Position numbers and translations under genes: made by a program. From Chrysomallon squamiferum (lineage: Eukaryota; Mollusca; Gastropoda; Neomphalida; Peltospiridae), in contig CM022674.1 in assembly GCA_012295275.1 (NCBI GenBank), positions 11,341,528 through 11,405,527 of the forward strand: a stretch of DNA of 64,000 nt. The letters run 5' to 3'. Each line of letters starts with the position of its first letter. Within the stretch, counting starts at the first letter, position 1. The notes beneath the pieces are model-generated. The model was not told the DNA's origin, ran no database searches, and was given only the letters and a program-made list of their open reading frames with translations. Shown piece by piece: positions 44,800 to 59,676 of the stretch.

Positions 44800-45564
44800 A
44801 GAAGAAATAAAAAGAAAGAAAGAAACAAACAAAAGAAAAAAGTCTTTAGGATTATCTCGCTTATAAATGCTGATTATTTAAAGACCCCGCATTTCTAAGC
44901 GCTGTAAATAAATTTGTAAATGAAGCTTGACGTTTTCAAGTGGTTTCGTCTTTATTTTCTGGTCTTTGTGAAGTATTCTGTATTCTTTCTTAATATCTTC
45001 TGCTCTTCAAGTCGACATTTCTTTATAGAGTGTAAATATACATTAAAGAATGAATTCTTCCATTTACATTATTATTATTTTTATTAGCATTGTTATTATT
45101 ATTATGACTGTTGTTGCTGTTTGTGTTGTTGTTAATATTATTACTGTTATTATTATTATGGTTGTTGGGTTCTTGTTGTTGTTGTTATTTTATCTTTGAT
45201 CTCTATATTTATCTTCTCTATTTTTATTATTCAAAATTCTTCTATTTTACAAAAGGTACTGCGTTCGACTGTCTCTTTGTCTGTATTCTGTCTGTAATTA
45301 TTTCTATCACTCTCTCTACCTTTCTGTTTGCATATGTATTGCTTTTAGTGTATCTGTATATATGTGAGCATCTGTTTATGTGTGACATATACACACACGT
45401 ACATACAAACAAATATACATACATACATACATATGTGTATATATATATATATATATACACTTGAGTGTATGTAAGATGTTGGGTACATTCAAACACGCGA
45501 ACACCTATCCTAGTGGGCAGAGTGACGTACATGTGTTCCTTGTCAATGTTTTTATTAAAATAAA

Positions 45565-45595
<31 letters not shown>

Positions 45596-45837
45596 GTTTA
45601 GTTAAAAGTTTACAAGTTGTCGTTAAAGTGTTTAGTCATTTTCCTATAACATCTGACAAAAAGAAGAAGAAGAAAAAAAAAAAAGATATATGTTTAAATA
45701 TATATCTGCATGATGATTAAACAAATAGCTGTGTTTATTTTATTCCAGTTGACTCTACAGAATAAAATAAAATAATTTCGATCTAGAAATCCACACAGTA
45801 AGATTGTTATACATTTTTGTTGTATTTTTATTTTATT

Positions 45838-45868
<31 letters not shown>

Positions 45869-46200
45869 TTAATATATGTTTGTCTAGCATTTTATTATTA
45901 TTTATTTTTCTTATTGTGTGATTAGTTGAAATGCTGATTGGTTGGTTGTTTGGTTTATTGATCGTTGATTGAAAATCCTTGGTTTGTTGATAGTGACTGG
46001 TAGGTTTTAGTTTATTTGCTGTTGTTTATTTATTTATTTATTTATTTATTTAATTTCGCTAATTTAGTTTGGTTTGGAGGGTTGCTGGCATGAATCACTG
46101 AATAAAACTACAACTCACTGAATGAAGGGAAAAAACAACAAACAACAGAAGTAGCAGAAGAAGACGAAGAAAAGAAACTGTGAAAACAAGCTAATCAAAT
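44800..46200. other. AT-rich intergenic, no gene seen
   Basis: ATT/GTT triplets (45070-45195), a CATA-(TA) patch (45385-45462), AAATA (45555-45595), and TTTA runs at 45838-45870 and 46025-46052. Confidence 0.65.
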
Positions 46201-46219
46201 TAAATTAAAGTATTTTAAT

Positions 46220-46800
46220 AGAATCTTAACGAGTTTCATCATTCTTCCGTTCCTCTCGCTGAGAATAAATTAACAGACGACTCACGCTAACCGCTAGTTC
46301 TCGTGCACGGCCCCTCCTCGCCACCGCCATGTTGAACAACAAGCAACACGCCTAATTTAATTGATGCCGATAAAGAGAATATTAAAAACAAGCGCTGTCG
46401 AATACCGCCATAACTAGCCTGATCGCTGATAGCCATAAAGACCTCACTAATCCATCACTTACTTTAATTTTATGGCAACAGCAGATGTCACGAGAGATGT
46501 CCCATTGTAAAAGGCTCGACTGATCGATAAAAGCATCACGGGGATGTGTTCCTTGCACATTTATTTCCACCACATGTTCAGGAGTGTCCTTAGCCAGGCC
46601 GCAATATGTTACAGAGCGTCGATAGTCTTTCTTTTGTGTTTCAAGGATGTTACGTCCCTTTTGATAAGACACTAGTCACGTTTGACACTCAATTTTTCCC
46701 CCCACCACTGTCACCTTCCCGCCATCGCTGTACCCGTCCCCCACCACTCTCACCGTCCCCCACCGCCCACTGCGGAAGAAGCTAGCGCTGTTCATGAAAT
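46220..46800. promoter_or_regulatory. Long complex block, candidate regulatory DNA
   Basis: Repeat-free. CACCGCCATGTTGAAC, TAATTTAATTGATGCC, GCCATAAAGACC and TTTATTTCCACCACATG suggest clustered factor sites. A 96-codon minus frame (46672-46382) overlaps it but has no domain and starts amid unrelated sequence. GC exceeds the flanks. Confidence 0.45.
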
Positions 46801-47540
46801 GTGCAGTATGATTATGATATCTATTAATATTAATGAAATGATGATGATGGTGTTGAAACTGATAATGATATCGATAAGGATGATAATGATTTTAATACAG
46901 ATGGTCGTAATGATGATGATGACGATTCTAGTACAATGATGATGATAATACTGATGAGAAGATGAGAAAGAAAACTATAATAAAAATAATTGTTACTGAA
47001 TGAATACAAGTACGTGTTAAGAAAGAGATTAAACAGCTAGATACATGTACTGATCATCAGTGTAGGTTTAGATAAAACTTAAACATAAGATTTCAGCCAC
47101 ATCTTTCAAAATGAATATTAGAATTATGTGTGTTTATTTATTTACTAACAATTGTGTGTATTTATTTGTTTCTAATAATTCAAATATAATATATGTCTCT
47201 TTTTATTCTTTTTGTGTTTGTCCGTTTTACACTACGTCTGTCTGTCGTCTTATCGCTAACATATCTGTATCTATATGCCTGTACATCAATACATATATCT
47301 GTCTCTGTGTGCCTGTCTCTCTCTGCCTGTCTGTATCTCTATATGTTTCTATCTATTTCTCTTTCTCTCACTGTTAATTTGCTATGTCATTTCTTTCTAC
47401 ACACATTTGTGTTTTTGTGATATACAGTTATAACGTAAACATTTTTTATTTCACCTGATGTAGTAATCGCAATACTATGTCATATGAGAATAAATAAATA
47501 TAAGTCATATTTTAACATGTATATCACAGTGTTTTTTATT
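46801..47540. other. GAT field and T-rich intergenic stretch
   Basis: GAT/TGA triplets at 46830-46960, then AT-rich and TCTG-rich sequence to 47400. No gene. Confidence 0.7.
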
Positions 47541-47639
47541 CAGGGCTTGTGGACTGGCTGTACACGACAGACGTACACGAACCTTCACTGGACGTAAGCA
47601 TATTTCAAAATAGTTAACTGACAATTTAATTGCTGTAAC

Positions 47640-47875
47640 GTACTACGCAACAGGAGGTCACCAACAAACCAAACTAGTCTGTTCGCCAGTGTCCATAATA
47701 ACGTTGACTATGTCAGAACCATCTGTTGTTATCCGCTTTATGTTGAGAACATCGGAGCAGATTGCTGCTTCATTTAAAGGCTTCTCAACAGCGCTGTGGT
47801 TAAGACGTGGCAATGTTATTAGCATGAACTGGGTTCGACGCCTGGTGCAGACTGTTACTACCAATAACATATAAT
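47640..47875 (+). repeat. tRNA-derived SINE candidate
   Basis: GCGCTGTGGTTAAGACGTGG (47791-47810) resembles a tRNA A-box region, and GGGTTCGACGCC (47831-47842) a B box. Spacing is about 37 bp. The tRNA-like part is preceded by roughly 150 bp of unique sequence, so the element limits are unclear. Confidence 0.4.
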
Positions 47876-48353
47876 ATAACATATTCTTCTTCTTCTTTTT
47901 CTTGTCTCTCTCTATTTTTTTTTTTTTAATTCTAATTAATCTTCAAATATACTAAAAACATAAGCTATTCTATTCTCTTGCCCATAGCATACTTGCTTCA
48001 GCATTAATTTTTTTCAGATGATTATTTACCTGAAATTATTATTTTTGAATTAAATCTAATAGTTATTATTATTGCTATTGTTTTCTTCTTCTTCTTTTTC
48101 TTCTTCTTATTATTCTTCGTCTTCTTTTTCCTCTTCTTTTTCTTCTTACTGCTGTTTTTGTAGTTGTTGTTGGTGGTGGTGATGTCTTATTACTATCGTC
48201 GTTGTTATTGTTGTCGTCATTATTACATTAATTTGTATGTCTAAGAGGAGTCAAAACGTACATATTTAAAAAGGTTTTTATATTTAAACATTTTATTCTT
48301 CTCAAATGAGCATTCACCGAAATAAAAAGTTGTCCACATCTGATTTATAAACA

Positions 48354-48427
48354 GCGAGTTTTAGCTCAGTGAAAGATCTGTGTGAAAAATGATAGGATAT
48401 AGGTTCAATCCTTCTCTGTGATCCAAT
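48354..48427 (+). repeat. tRNA-like element, SINE head or tRNA relic
   Basis: TTAGCTCAGTG (48361-48371, A box) and GGTTCAATCC (48402-48411, B box) are near-canonical Pol III boxes at tRNA spacing. The outer ends pair imperfectly and the anticodon arm does not form well, so this is not called a functional tRNA. Confidence 0.45.
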
Positions 48428-48429
48428 TT

Positions 48430-49400
<971 letters not shown>

Positions 49401-50395
49401 AATAATAATAATAATAATAATAATGCATTTTAAAAAATTATAGCGATAAGTAATAAAATAAAAGTTCACTCTTTCGATACGCTCGGACACACAAACATTA
49501 ATTTCTGGGACTTCAGTTAATTGAGAAAAAATTTCACATATAATCATATTTAAATTTTCAAATACCTCTTATATCAAAATTCAAAATGAAAAAATGGAGA
49601 ATAGTTTTAACGATACTAGTAGATATAATGAATGGATTTCAAAGAATAATAAATAAATCTATATTTAGTTGCTTCCACTAAATATAGTTATAATCTATGA
49701 ATACAAATCATTCGGTGGCAAGGATTAATATAAATTGTGCCATAAAGAAAACATTAATGAAATTTCGTCCGCAACGATATAAGAAAAATTAAAATATAAT
49801 TTAAAAAACAATTTATAATAATATGTAAGATGAGACAGCTCAGTTAGTCCAATTGATTAAATAATAATACTGATTGAATACTGATGGGAGAAGGAAAAAA
49901 ATCAATCAATAATGTTAACAAATTAACCATAAAAAAAATAAAAAAATAAATAAAACAAAAAATAATTTTTGTTTTAAAAATTAAAATGTGAAAAAAATAA
50001 AGAAAATGCCATCTTATTCAAGACAGGTCAAACAAAAAGTTTTTTTCCAAAAAATAAATAACATCAGTTGTCGGGTAAATAGTTTCATGACGTCATAATT
50101 ACAAGGGTGATTAACTCTAATTACAATTTGTCGGCGGTACACGTTCTAGTCTACCAGTCTATACAAACTGACTTCGTCCATGCTGGAAGCTTGTTAATTA
50201 TATGGAGATCAGTATAACTTTATCATGCATATAAGACTATCAGCCGATGTTATCTACACAGAATATTACCAGTGTTCTTCATGCACATCGTCTGTTTGTG
50301 ATATATATCAGTCTGTAATAACGAATAGATGATTGCATTGCTTAGCAAATTCCCTAAGAGATCTTAAAATTATTTAAAATGTGCCATTTAACATA

Positions 50396-50459
<64 letters not shown>

Positions 50460-51095
50460 CTTATTTTTCGTTTATTTTATTTAACGTTATGTGTAATGGT
50501 TAAGTGTTAATAAAAGAAATTGCCCTATAATTTTATCCATTTCTCAATACTAGCCAAAAATAAAATAAGAAAAGAAAAGAAAAGAAACTGAATATTCTAT
50601 TATTCTCAAACCAGCCACAAATTTAAAAAATAATAATAATAATAACAATAGAAATAAATAAATGCTAAACTCCAGATAACAACAGAGAAGAAACTTAAAT
50701 AGTCGTGGTCACTGTACAGAAAATACACCACCGGTCATCTACAGTTCAGGATAAATAGACAATGCTTAGAGGGGGTTCAATGTATATAATTATATATATA
50801 TATATATATCTATTACCTCAAGCTGCTGACTGTTACACATCAGTCAATATATTTATCTAGACATTTAATACAATGAGGAATATAATCGTTATTCCACATG
50901 CGGTAAAACCTTGAAAAATTGATATCTTAAAATATATAAAAATCTCCCACATACACTTTTTTTTTTCTTTTTTTTTTTTTTGTGTGTTTTTTTGTAGTTA
51001 AATCTAAGGCATAACAATCACAGCTGATTAAGAAGAAGAAGAAAAAAAGAAGAAGCACACTATATACAGAACAAAGTTTTAAAATTCCCATGATT

Positions 51096-51141
<46 letters not shown>

Positions 51142-51300
51142 GAACAACAATAAATTGACTATTAATACCTACTAGGTATAAACAGTTTCAAAACCAAACA
51201 AAACTCTTTCTGAAGATCGGTAATAATAATAATGGTAATAATAAATGAAATCAACATAAATAATAATAATATACATAATGATTCCTATGAATCTAGACAG
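49401..51300. other. AT-rich stretch 3' of the MECOM-like gene
   Basis: AAT arrays at 50398-50457 and 51098-51138, TA at 50788-50809, poly(T) at 50958-50990. A less repetitive patch lies at 50050-50330. No gene. Confidence 0.65.
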
Positions 51301-52133
51301 TATCTCCCTCAAAAACAAACAAATGCACGTACATTTCACGTCAGGTGAAAAACATAACGGTTTCTCTGTTTTCAGAAACTTTGTACAAAAGCTATCGTCT
51401 TGACTAGGCTGTGTTCAAGTGAACGACTAACGTCTGTACATTCAAATAAACAGTTCTGTATTAAGCGTTCGCTGTACAGTGATGTTCAGATGTACACACA
51501 GTTAAACACACAGTCGACACGTTTATCTAGTACAATAATTAATATTAACATCTCTTTATTACAAGCCAAGGCCCCCGAGTTTACTTCGATAACTTCATGT
51601 AAAACTGTTTCTGAAGATGACAGTTTCAATTTAATCACATTTTAATTTAAATGTTCTGCATTTTTGGACGTTTTAATTACGTAGAATAACTGTTAACGTT
51701 TTACTGTTATTATAATTAACAATGACGTCACAATTACTGTTGTTACCATATCATTGTATTTTGATCATTACAAGACGATAATGGTAACAATAAATGAATT
51801 CTAAGTATTTTCACACAGATATGAACAAGGAATGCAGTAAATAATTAATAACTATTCTTGATATTACATTACATCTTTGTATCATGAATTACTAACAGTG
51901 GTGACATCTCAATGAATTTCAGTGTTGGTAATTAATGTTTATAACGTAAATAGCAAATATGGCTATGGCTTGCAACAAAGAGTTCAGTCTTTGTAAAGTA
52001 ACATTTTCACGAGTTGAAAATTGGTCCCAACAACTAGCTGTAACTGGTGGCTATATTTCCATCAGTTTTAAGAGGAAAAAAAAAAATATATATATATATT
52101 TGTACACAATAATAGTCTCTTATTCAACTGTCT
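51301..52133 (-). other. MECOM: Probable 3' UTR of MECOM-like gene
   Basis: Largely repeat-free sequence directly 3' of the stop codon, more complex than the DNA to its left. A minus-strand AATAAA (plus TTTATT 51555-51560) could serve as a poly(A) signal. The UTR limits are not determined by sequence alone. Confidence 0.45.
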
Positions 52134-54149
52134 TTATGTTAGGCAAGCCAGTGGCGCGTAACTCGTCTTCATTTCATATCCAGGCTTGTTAATGGCAGCT
52201 TCGTCTCTATGGAAACCGTTAGGCAAAAACGCTGTGGGAGACTTTTGGTCGTCTTTGTTATTGTTATCATGAAACTTGGCCTCACCTTTCACCTCCGCAT
52301 CACGGTCGTCAGAACACGCGGCTGACACTTCAGCATCAGCCTCCTCGTCGTCGATTTCTGCATCATCCACTGCAACATCTTCTTCTTCGACGGGCGACGA
52401 ATGCACGTTGCACTCACTTAGATCCATCTTATTGTCTTCACACACTGCCTCACTGTCGCCCTCCTTTGAAGACGTTTTGCCCAAGAAATTCCGAATCTCG
52501 GCGAAATACGCCTCGTCCTTTTCCTCCAGGTCGTTCACGGGGGAGTCGATGACGTTGGAGCCTTCGGACTCGTGTTTCTTCAAGTGCCGGTCCAAGTTGG
52601 TTTGCTGGCCGAAACACCGGTCGCAGAGCGGACACTTGAAGGGTTTCTCCTTGTTGTGAATGTTTCTCACGTGGCGCTGCAGGTTGGACGAGATGCTGAA
52701 GGAACGCTCGCAGTATTTACACTTGTACGGCTGCTCGCCCGTGTGCGTCCTCAGATGACGAGTCAGGTTCGCCGACCTGGGAAAGATCTTGCCGCAGAAC
52801 TTGCAGGCGTATCTCTCCTTCATCTTGTTCCCTCCCGCCGTGAACGGGTACTGGTCCGGCAGCTTCTCTATCTTGTTCATGGGCGACATCGTCTTGTCCA
52901 TGTCTGACTGCATCATGCCGAAGGGACTCATCCCTGGGAAAACCGGACCGCCGATTGGAAACCGCGGGATCGGCATGAACTTGTTCAGATCGTGAAACGC
53001 CTGCAGCTTCTCTTTGTCCATTCTGAACATGGACTCCATGAGGAACGGGTTGGGAAACGGGTAAGCCAGATGGAATGGTGTTTTTGGTTCTGGTGCTGCT
53101 GCTGCTGGAGGTGATGACGAAACGACCTCGCCGTAGATGTGGGTCTTACGCGGCGTCTCCACTGGAGTGACGACGACTCTCTTCTTGCTCAGGTCCAGCG
53201 GCAGGTCTTCCACGGGACTGGCGTCGGGCTGAGGCGACGGCGTTTTCTTGGAGAGGTCAAAGGGCACTTCTTGTCTGTGAGACAGAGGTGGAGTTATTGG
53301 AGAAGTTTCTTCGGTGCTCTTAGAAATACTGTTGTGCATGACGGGCGACATCCTCGGAAACGTTGGGCGAATTTCGCCCGGTTCCAGAGAGTCGCGTCTC
53401 ATTTTCAGAGCGCCGCAGTCGCTCTCCATGTCAGACGTGGAGCTGACGTCGAGGTCGCTGCCAGTACTCATCTCTGACATGTCGCCGTCAGAGCCGTCCG
53501 GCAGCACGACGTCGTGCCTCTTCTCGTCTTTCTCGGAAGAACTGACACTCGGTGAATTGGGCGACAACTTCTTCTCGGGGGTCATCATGTTGGGCAGTGG
53601 AAGTCCAGCCAGGGGCGATCCGTGCAGTCCGGGGAACGGGGACCCGAAGGCCGGGTAAAATGGAAACGGAGGACGAGATCCGTACAGTCCCACAAGACTC
53701 GAGTTCAGAGAGGACGGCTGACCTCCCGGCGACAACGACATTGGCGTCATCTTCTCGGCGCTGTAGCACATCCGCATTCCGTTTCTCAGCGCCCCCTCGC
53801 AGAACCGTTTGTGCTTGCTAAGGGAGGTCACTGTGGAGAAGGCCTGTCCGCAGTCCTTGCACTTGATCTGCTGTCGGCAGTCGGCGTGCATGCGCTTGTG
53901 TCTGCACAGGTTGGAGAACTGCGTGTACGACTTGAGGCACACCTCGCACTGGAACGGCTTCACCGTGCTGTGGATGTGCTGGTGCTGCTTGAGGCCGCTC
54001 GACGTGGCGAACGTCTTGCCGCAGTCGGAGCAGGCGTGGCAGCGCGCGCCCACGTGCTGGGACCGGATGTGACGCTGCAGGTTGCTGGGGTCGGTGAAAA
54101 TCTTGTCACAGTTTTCACAGGGAAACCGCTTTCCAATGTTGTGTGCGAT
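52134..54149 (-). CDS. MECOM: MECOM-like large terminal exon
   Basis: A 2016-nt exon (671 residues and stop). Four fingers at exon residues 11-117 (about 54119-53800). CtBP motifs PFDLS at 53264-53250 and PLDLS at 53201-53187. C-terminal fingers at residues 449-526 (about 52805-52572). An acidic tail follows. GC is far above the flanks, and that composition produces long antisense open frames. The acceptor is TTTCAG|ATC; an apparent extension to 54299 is intronic triplet repeat. Confidence 0.95.
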   Translation of the reverse strand: MAHNIGKRFPCENCDKIFTDPSNLQRHIRSQHVGARCHACSDCGKTFATSSGLKQHQHIHSTVKPFQCEVCLKSYTQFSNLCRHKRMHADCRQQIKCKDCGQAFSTVTSLSKHKRFCEGALRNGMRMCYSAEKMTPMSLSPGGQPSSLNSSLVGLYGSRPPFPFYPAFGSPFPGLHGSPLAGLPLPNMMTPEKKLSPNSPSVSSSEKDEKRHDVVLPDGSDGDMSEMSTGSDLDVSSTSDMESDCGALKMRRDSLEPGEIRPTFPRMSPVMHNSISKSTEETSPITPPLSHRQEVPFDLSKKTPSPQPDASPVEDLPLDLSKKRVVVTPVETPRKTHIYGEVVSSSPPAAAAPEPKTPFHLAYPFPNPFLMESMFRMDKEKLQAFHDLNKFMPIPRFPIGGPVFPGMSPFGMMQSDMDKTMSPMNKIEKLPDQYPFTAGGNKMKERYACKFCGKIFPRSANLTRHLRTHTGEQPYKCKYCERSFSISSNLQRHVRNIHNKEKPFKCPLCDRCFGQQTNLDRHLKKHESEGSNVIDSPVNDLEEKDEAYFAEIRNFLGKTSSKEGDSEAVCEDNKMDLSECNVHSSPVEEEDVAVDDAEIDDEEADAEVSAACSDDRDAEVKGEAKFHDNNNKDDQKSPTAFLPNGFHRDEAAINKPGYEMKTSYAPLACLT

Positions 54150-54185
54150 CTGAAATAATAGCAATAATAACAATAATAATATAAT

Positions 54186-54221
<36 letters not shown>

Positions 54222-55475
54222 AATAATAGCAACAACTATAATAACAATAGCAACAACTACAACAACAATAATAACAATTATCATCATCATCATAACCATA
54301 ATAGCAATACAACAAAAGAAGAATGAAGATGATTATGATAATACGATGACGATGATGATAACAACAACAACACCACTGACAACAATAATAATAATAATAA
54401 TACGATAATAAAAGACAAATGAAGATGATGATTATGATAATATAATAATGATGACAATGACAATAATAATAACAATGATGATGATGATGATGGAAACCAT
54501 CATAAAGGAGAAAAAGATGAAATAGAAGAAAATCATCACAGTGAATATAGAGATGATGATGAACACATTCCTGAGTTGAAAATGATGGTGATGATAACTA
54601 ATGTCATTATCTGCAGCCATAGCTAACATTAGTATTACTTGCTGTTGGGCAAACAAGACAGTGAGAACGGAAAAAAAAACAGAGTAGAAGGGGAGAAAAG
54701 AAAGTTTATAGAAAGAAAGACTGATATAAGCATACAAAGAGAAAGTCAGTAAATCAATAGCTAGACAATAAGGTTTAGATTATTATTAATGTTTTAATTA
54801 TTGTTATTGTACATACCTGGTGGCGTATGAGATTCGATTTCCACTGAAAAGACTTTGGGCATTCGTCACATTTGAATTCACCTTCTAAACCCTCACTCTC
54901 TCTCGGGAAATCCTTATCACTGAAAGTATCAATAAAAATAGAAATATAGTAACAGCATTCTATTTAACATGTATTAATAACAATGAACAAACACGGAAAA
55001 AAATTAAACAAATATATACAGGCGAGAATATAAATAAACATGATAGGCGTCACCATCATATTTCATATTTAGATTATGACAGAGACGCTGGAGTAAGAAA
55101 TCAAATACTTCGGATGTTTGTTTCCGAACTACAGTTTTGTTCGTTAAATTATTTTTAATTTATATTATTATTAGCAGTAAACGGAGATTATAAGCTTAGC
55201 AATATAAGCTCTAGCCTTTAGTACAAATATGGCTGTATTTGGAAGTTAATATTATTTTTAGGCAGGACCCATAATTAAATAAAGACATCAGTATAAAGTA
55301 TCTGCTTTTATAAAGTTAGTAAAACGAGACAATAAAACAAGATAATAAGGTTTTATAACAATATATTTTGTCAAAAACAACCTAGATAGGTATATCTCTT
55401 AATATGTATAAAATACTTAGTGTTGACATATAAAAAGAGATACGCAGAAAACTAAAGATAAATAATAACAATAAC

Positions 55476-55554
<79 letters not shown>

Positions 55555-56495
55555 GTAATAATAAAACAAATAAACAAATGAATAAATAAACAAACAAATA
55601 AATAAAACAAATAAACACACTAAACATCATTTCCCAAACACACAATGGAAAACGTCTAACTGTATTTCACAAACACGCACACCGAGACGTGATTTTCAGT
55701 ACGTAAGCAAAACTACGACGTAATGAAGCGTGACGTAGTTCAGTGTTGACAGTAGGAATCACTCCAATTCATTTACGTCTGGATCAGTGAGTAAAACCTT
55801 TTACCCATGTGAGAAATCGCCAACAACAGCCGAACACGAGAAAGAAGAGAGAAGAAAAATACTAAGTGTTTATATGGAGAATAAATTGACTCGCAAAGTG
55901 AGTCACACTGGTGGTATTTTCGTTGACAATTACAAAGATACAAGCAAGCCCACTTTACTAACAAAAGGTTGGACAGAAACGGTCTTGAAAATGTCAGGCA
56001 GATAATAATTTCGTGATTTTCTTTTTTTATTATTTGAAGTTTATTAATCTATTTACTTATAACGAGATAAACATAAATTACTTTCAGTGGGATGGTGTAT
56101 TATGTTACAGTAAATAGACCGACTGTATCTTCGTGCTATAATTACATTTTATCTGTATTATAAATATTTCTTAATATGGTGTATTATATATAGTACATTA
56201 TAAACATGTTTCATTATTTATTATTCACACATTATATTATAAATCAGTTTTATTATTTAGTATAATCAATATTAAAATGTATATAATATAAAATAAATCT
56301 ATTTCTTATTCATAATAACAGTTTATCGTAATTTCATATTAAAATGTATGTAATATAAAATAAATCTATTTCTAATTCATAATAATATACTATATTATAA
56401 TTTAATATTAAAATCAGTATATAAATTTATTTTATTGATGTTTATAATTAAAATGAAATGCTGATGCTGATGCTAATGCTGATAATTATGAGAAC

Positions 56496-56541
<46 letters not shown>

Positions 56542-59500
56542 GTAATGATGACAGTATGATAATAAACAAAGTTAGGATTTTCTTTTTCAAAGTTATGTAT
56601 CCATAGTTTAAATAGGTGATCGTATGAATATTAAAAATAAACTCTGAATTAGTTTTTTGAATTTTCACATTTCCACAGAGATACCATTTGGTAAAACTGT
56701 ATAGCAAAATTTCCGGAAAAAAAAGAGAAAAATTAAAGTGAAAAAGATATTTATATTTTTTTCAAATAATATCGAATTCAGCTATACAAAGAAAGATAGA
56801 AAGAAAGAAAGAAAGAAAAAAAATATATATCAGATAGTAAAAATTTCAAATTATTTTTTACTTTATTCGGTAAAAACAGAAAAATATTAGAAATAACATG
56901 AATGTGAGCAGTTATTTCTACCTTTTTTTTTCTTTTTTTTTCAAAAACACTATGAACACTGAAAAAACACAAACCATTCCAACAAAATTATATTAAAACA
57001 ATAAAATAAAGAATACAACGAAAAATAATTCAGCTAATTTCAAACTCCGCAACAAACACAGATCAAATAAATAATTCAAAACGAAGCCAAATGACTGAAT
57101 ATTCAAAAAAGAAAGATAAATTTTACGCACATATACACACAAAATACACATAAGCACTGTATAATTAAGCATGAATATATTTTTTCAGTATTGATTTTAT
57201 CACTTCAGTTTCAATTATTATATAATGTTTTATTTAATTTATTATTCTAATAATTCAAATGTAGAATTGTTTTATTATCTCTATTTTAGTGCTTATTTAA
57301 TACTTCAATTTCAGTGCTTATTTAATACTTCAATTTCAGTGCTTATTTAATACTTCAATTTCAGTTAGTTTATAATTTCAGTTTCAGTTTTCATTTAATA
57401 CTTCAGTTCAAGTCCTAATTTCAAAATATCTCTTTTAGTTTTTATTTTATAGCTTCAGTTTAGGCTGACATATTTATCAATTAATTACAGGTCCTGTATT
57501 AATATTAACAATTTTTATTATTTTTATTTAATATTTAATAGTTAAAAAAGCAAGCGCCTTTTAACATACAGCTACTATTTATAATTTTCCTCTTCTTTTT
57601 TTTCTTTTTTCTTTGTCGTTATACTGATTATTTTACATAATTATTACAGTTCAGTTTTCACTTGTATCAATATTAAAATTCAACGTTTAATGTTATTTAT
57701 GAAATGATTATAATAGTTTCAATTCAGATCTTGCTTATCTTAGTACTTCAAATTCAGCTGCTAATTTATATATTATTAGGCTAACTGTATTTTTAATTCA
57801 CCTTAATATTTAAAAGTCAGTTCCAGTCATTTAATGAACTTTTTAATGATTTATTACTACTTCAAATCAAGTTCTTAATTGTTGTAATTCATCAAACCTT
57901 GTTCTTTCAATACTTAAAATGTTTCAGGATTGTAAATTTCTTCAATATTTTTTAAATATTCCCTATACAATAATTTTGATACTTCAAACTAGACAGTTAT
58001 TACGCACCTATCATAACCAATGAACCTGGAAGAAGTATTGAAATCAATTTTCACCTTGATAGTGTACCTGAAGTTAATTTAAACCTATAAAGCGTACCTT
58101 ACGTGTTCACACCTTGATCGGACACCTGTACAGGTATTTTCCGTAGACCCCGACTGCAGTACAGTCGAGGTGGAAACTTACATATAGTTCTAGCGATCGC
58201 TTTCTAACCCGTGCGTCTTATTGAGTTACCTGTCTCTACCTGGATTACAGGTGTGACAGATTCATGTGACATACCTGTCAATCAACACCTGTGTTCTGCG
58301 CCCCAGCGCTTAAACGAAGATTCACACGTATTATAAAACTGACAGTCGCGCACATAGCCCGCTGCTTTACGATACAACTTTTAACAGAATGTTTCAAAGC
58401 CGATTGCCGTGTGAAGGCGCGGGTACAGGGGGAGAATAACAGGGGGCGAACGTAGGGGGGGACAGGTTCTCGAGTACATTTCTACCAATTTTGAAAAATA
58501 TGTAAATAATTATAACTAAACTTGCACGCTGTGTAATAATGGTGACTGTAGTCCCCTCGATTTATAAATATTGATCCGCCCCTGGTTTTACCTGTGGCGT
58601 ATGTAAGACCAAGTTAGCTATTACTTCATAGAAATGAGATATCAGTATAGTCAATTATTGGCCGATAATTGTCAATAGTAATAATTTCCCAGTTGACCTG
58701 AGGTCAAAGGATTAAGGATTAAAGTCAGTGGTTTTTATAGCTACGTCATCTATTTGAAGATTTGAAATAAACGAATACTACGATCTGATCTGGTTAATCC
58801 GGGCGTGTATTCTGTTATCACATTGCCTGGAGACTGAGAACAAATTAAATTCAATCGTAAGAAAGAAAAATAGAAACAGGATTTTTTAGTTTTATTATTT
58901 CAGTTATCATTCTAAAAAGAGAAAAGAAATAAAGATTTCTGTTGACGTTTGTTCGTTGTAGGATTTGAATTTTTTTATTTATTTATTTTAAAATGAAATC
59001 GAAAATTCATCTTATCCTGAATTATCTATTTTATAAAGAATAAATTTAATGTTAAAAAATAATTTAAAAAAAAAATAAAAAAGGATTAAACTTTCAAATT
59101 CAGCTTCATAACAATACACTACAAATCATTTCGTGTAAAAACGCCTTAAGAATCAGGTTTTCAATTTAAAATAGTGTATTAGAAGAAAGACACTCATTTT
59201 TAGCCATACACAGTAAATTAACTGTAATCTTCAGCGCTGTACTAGCACGAGGTGACTGGAGGTAAGTCACACATATATTTCATGGATTATCCCAGAACGA
59301 GGTTGGCAAAGACGTGGAGTCAACAGGTGTGAATCAGTACGTGCGTTCTACTCACTCACCAGACTGCACTGCCTGGTACACGACAGGCGTGCTTAACTTA
59401 GTCATGTGCATTCAAGTACGTTAGCAACAGTTCGGTGAAAACGTATATTCTCATCGTTTTGTCATTTATTTAATTTATTTAACTTTTTAATTATTTAATT

Positions 59501-59643
59501 AATTAATTTTTCTTTCTTTCTTTCTTTTATTATTTATTTATTTATTCTTACCTATTTATTATTATTATTATTATGAAAATTATTATTGTTATGAAAATTA
59601 TTATTATTATTATTAAAAAATTATTATTATTATTATTATTAAA

Positions 59644-59676
<33 letters not shown>

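Noticed and set aside
46382-46672. 96-codon minus frame as a small gene
   Set aside because: No domain, no signal peptide, no splice or poly(A) context. It is embedded in a block that looks like non-coding conserved DNA.
48354-48427. Functional tRNA gene
   Set aside because: Boxes A and B are good but the acceptor and anticodon stems do not pair cleanly.
53622-54158. 178-codon plus-strand open frame (and others at 52276-52907, 53139-53821) antisense to the zinc-finger exon
   Set aside because: Shadow frames caused by GC-rich, periodic zinc-finger coding sequence. No domain, and the minus frame is a clear MECOM homologue.
54150-54299. N-terminal extension of the big zinc-finger frame
   Set aside because: Val/Ile/Leu runs come from intronic triplet repeats. 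A TTTCAG acceptor at 54150 and matching phase to exon 54817-54919 set the true boundary.
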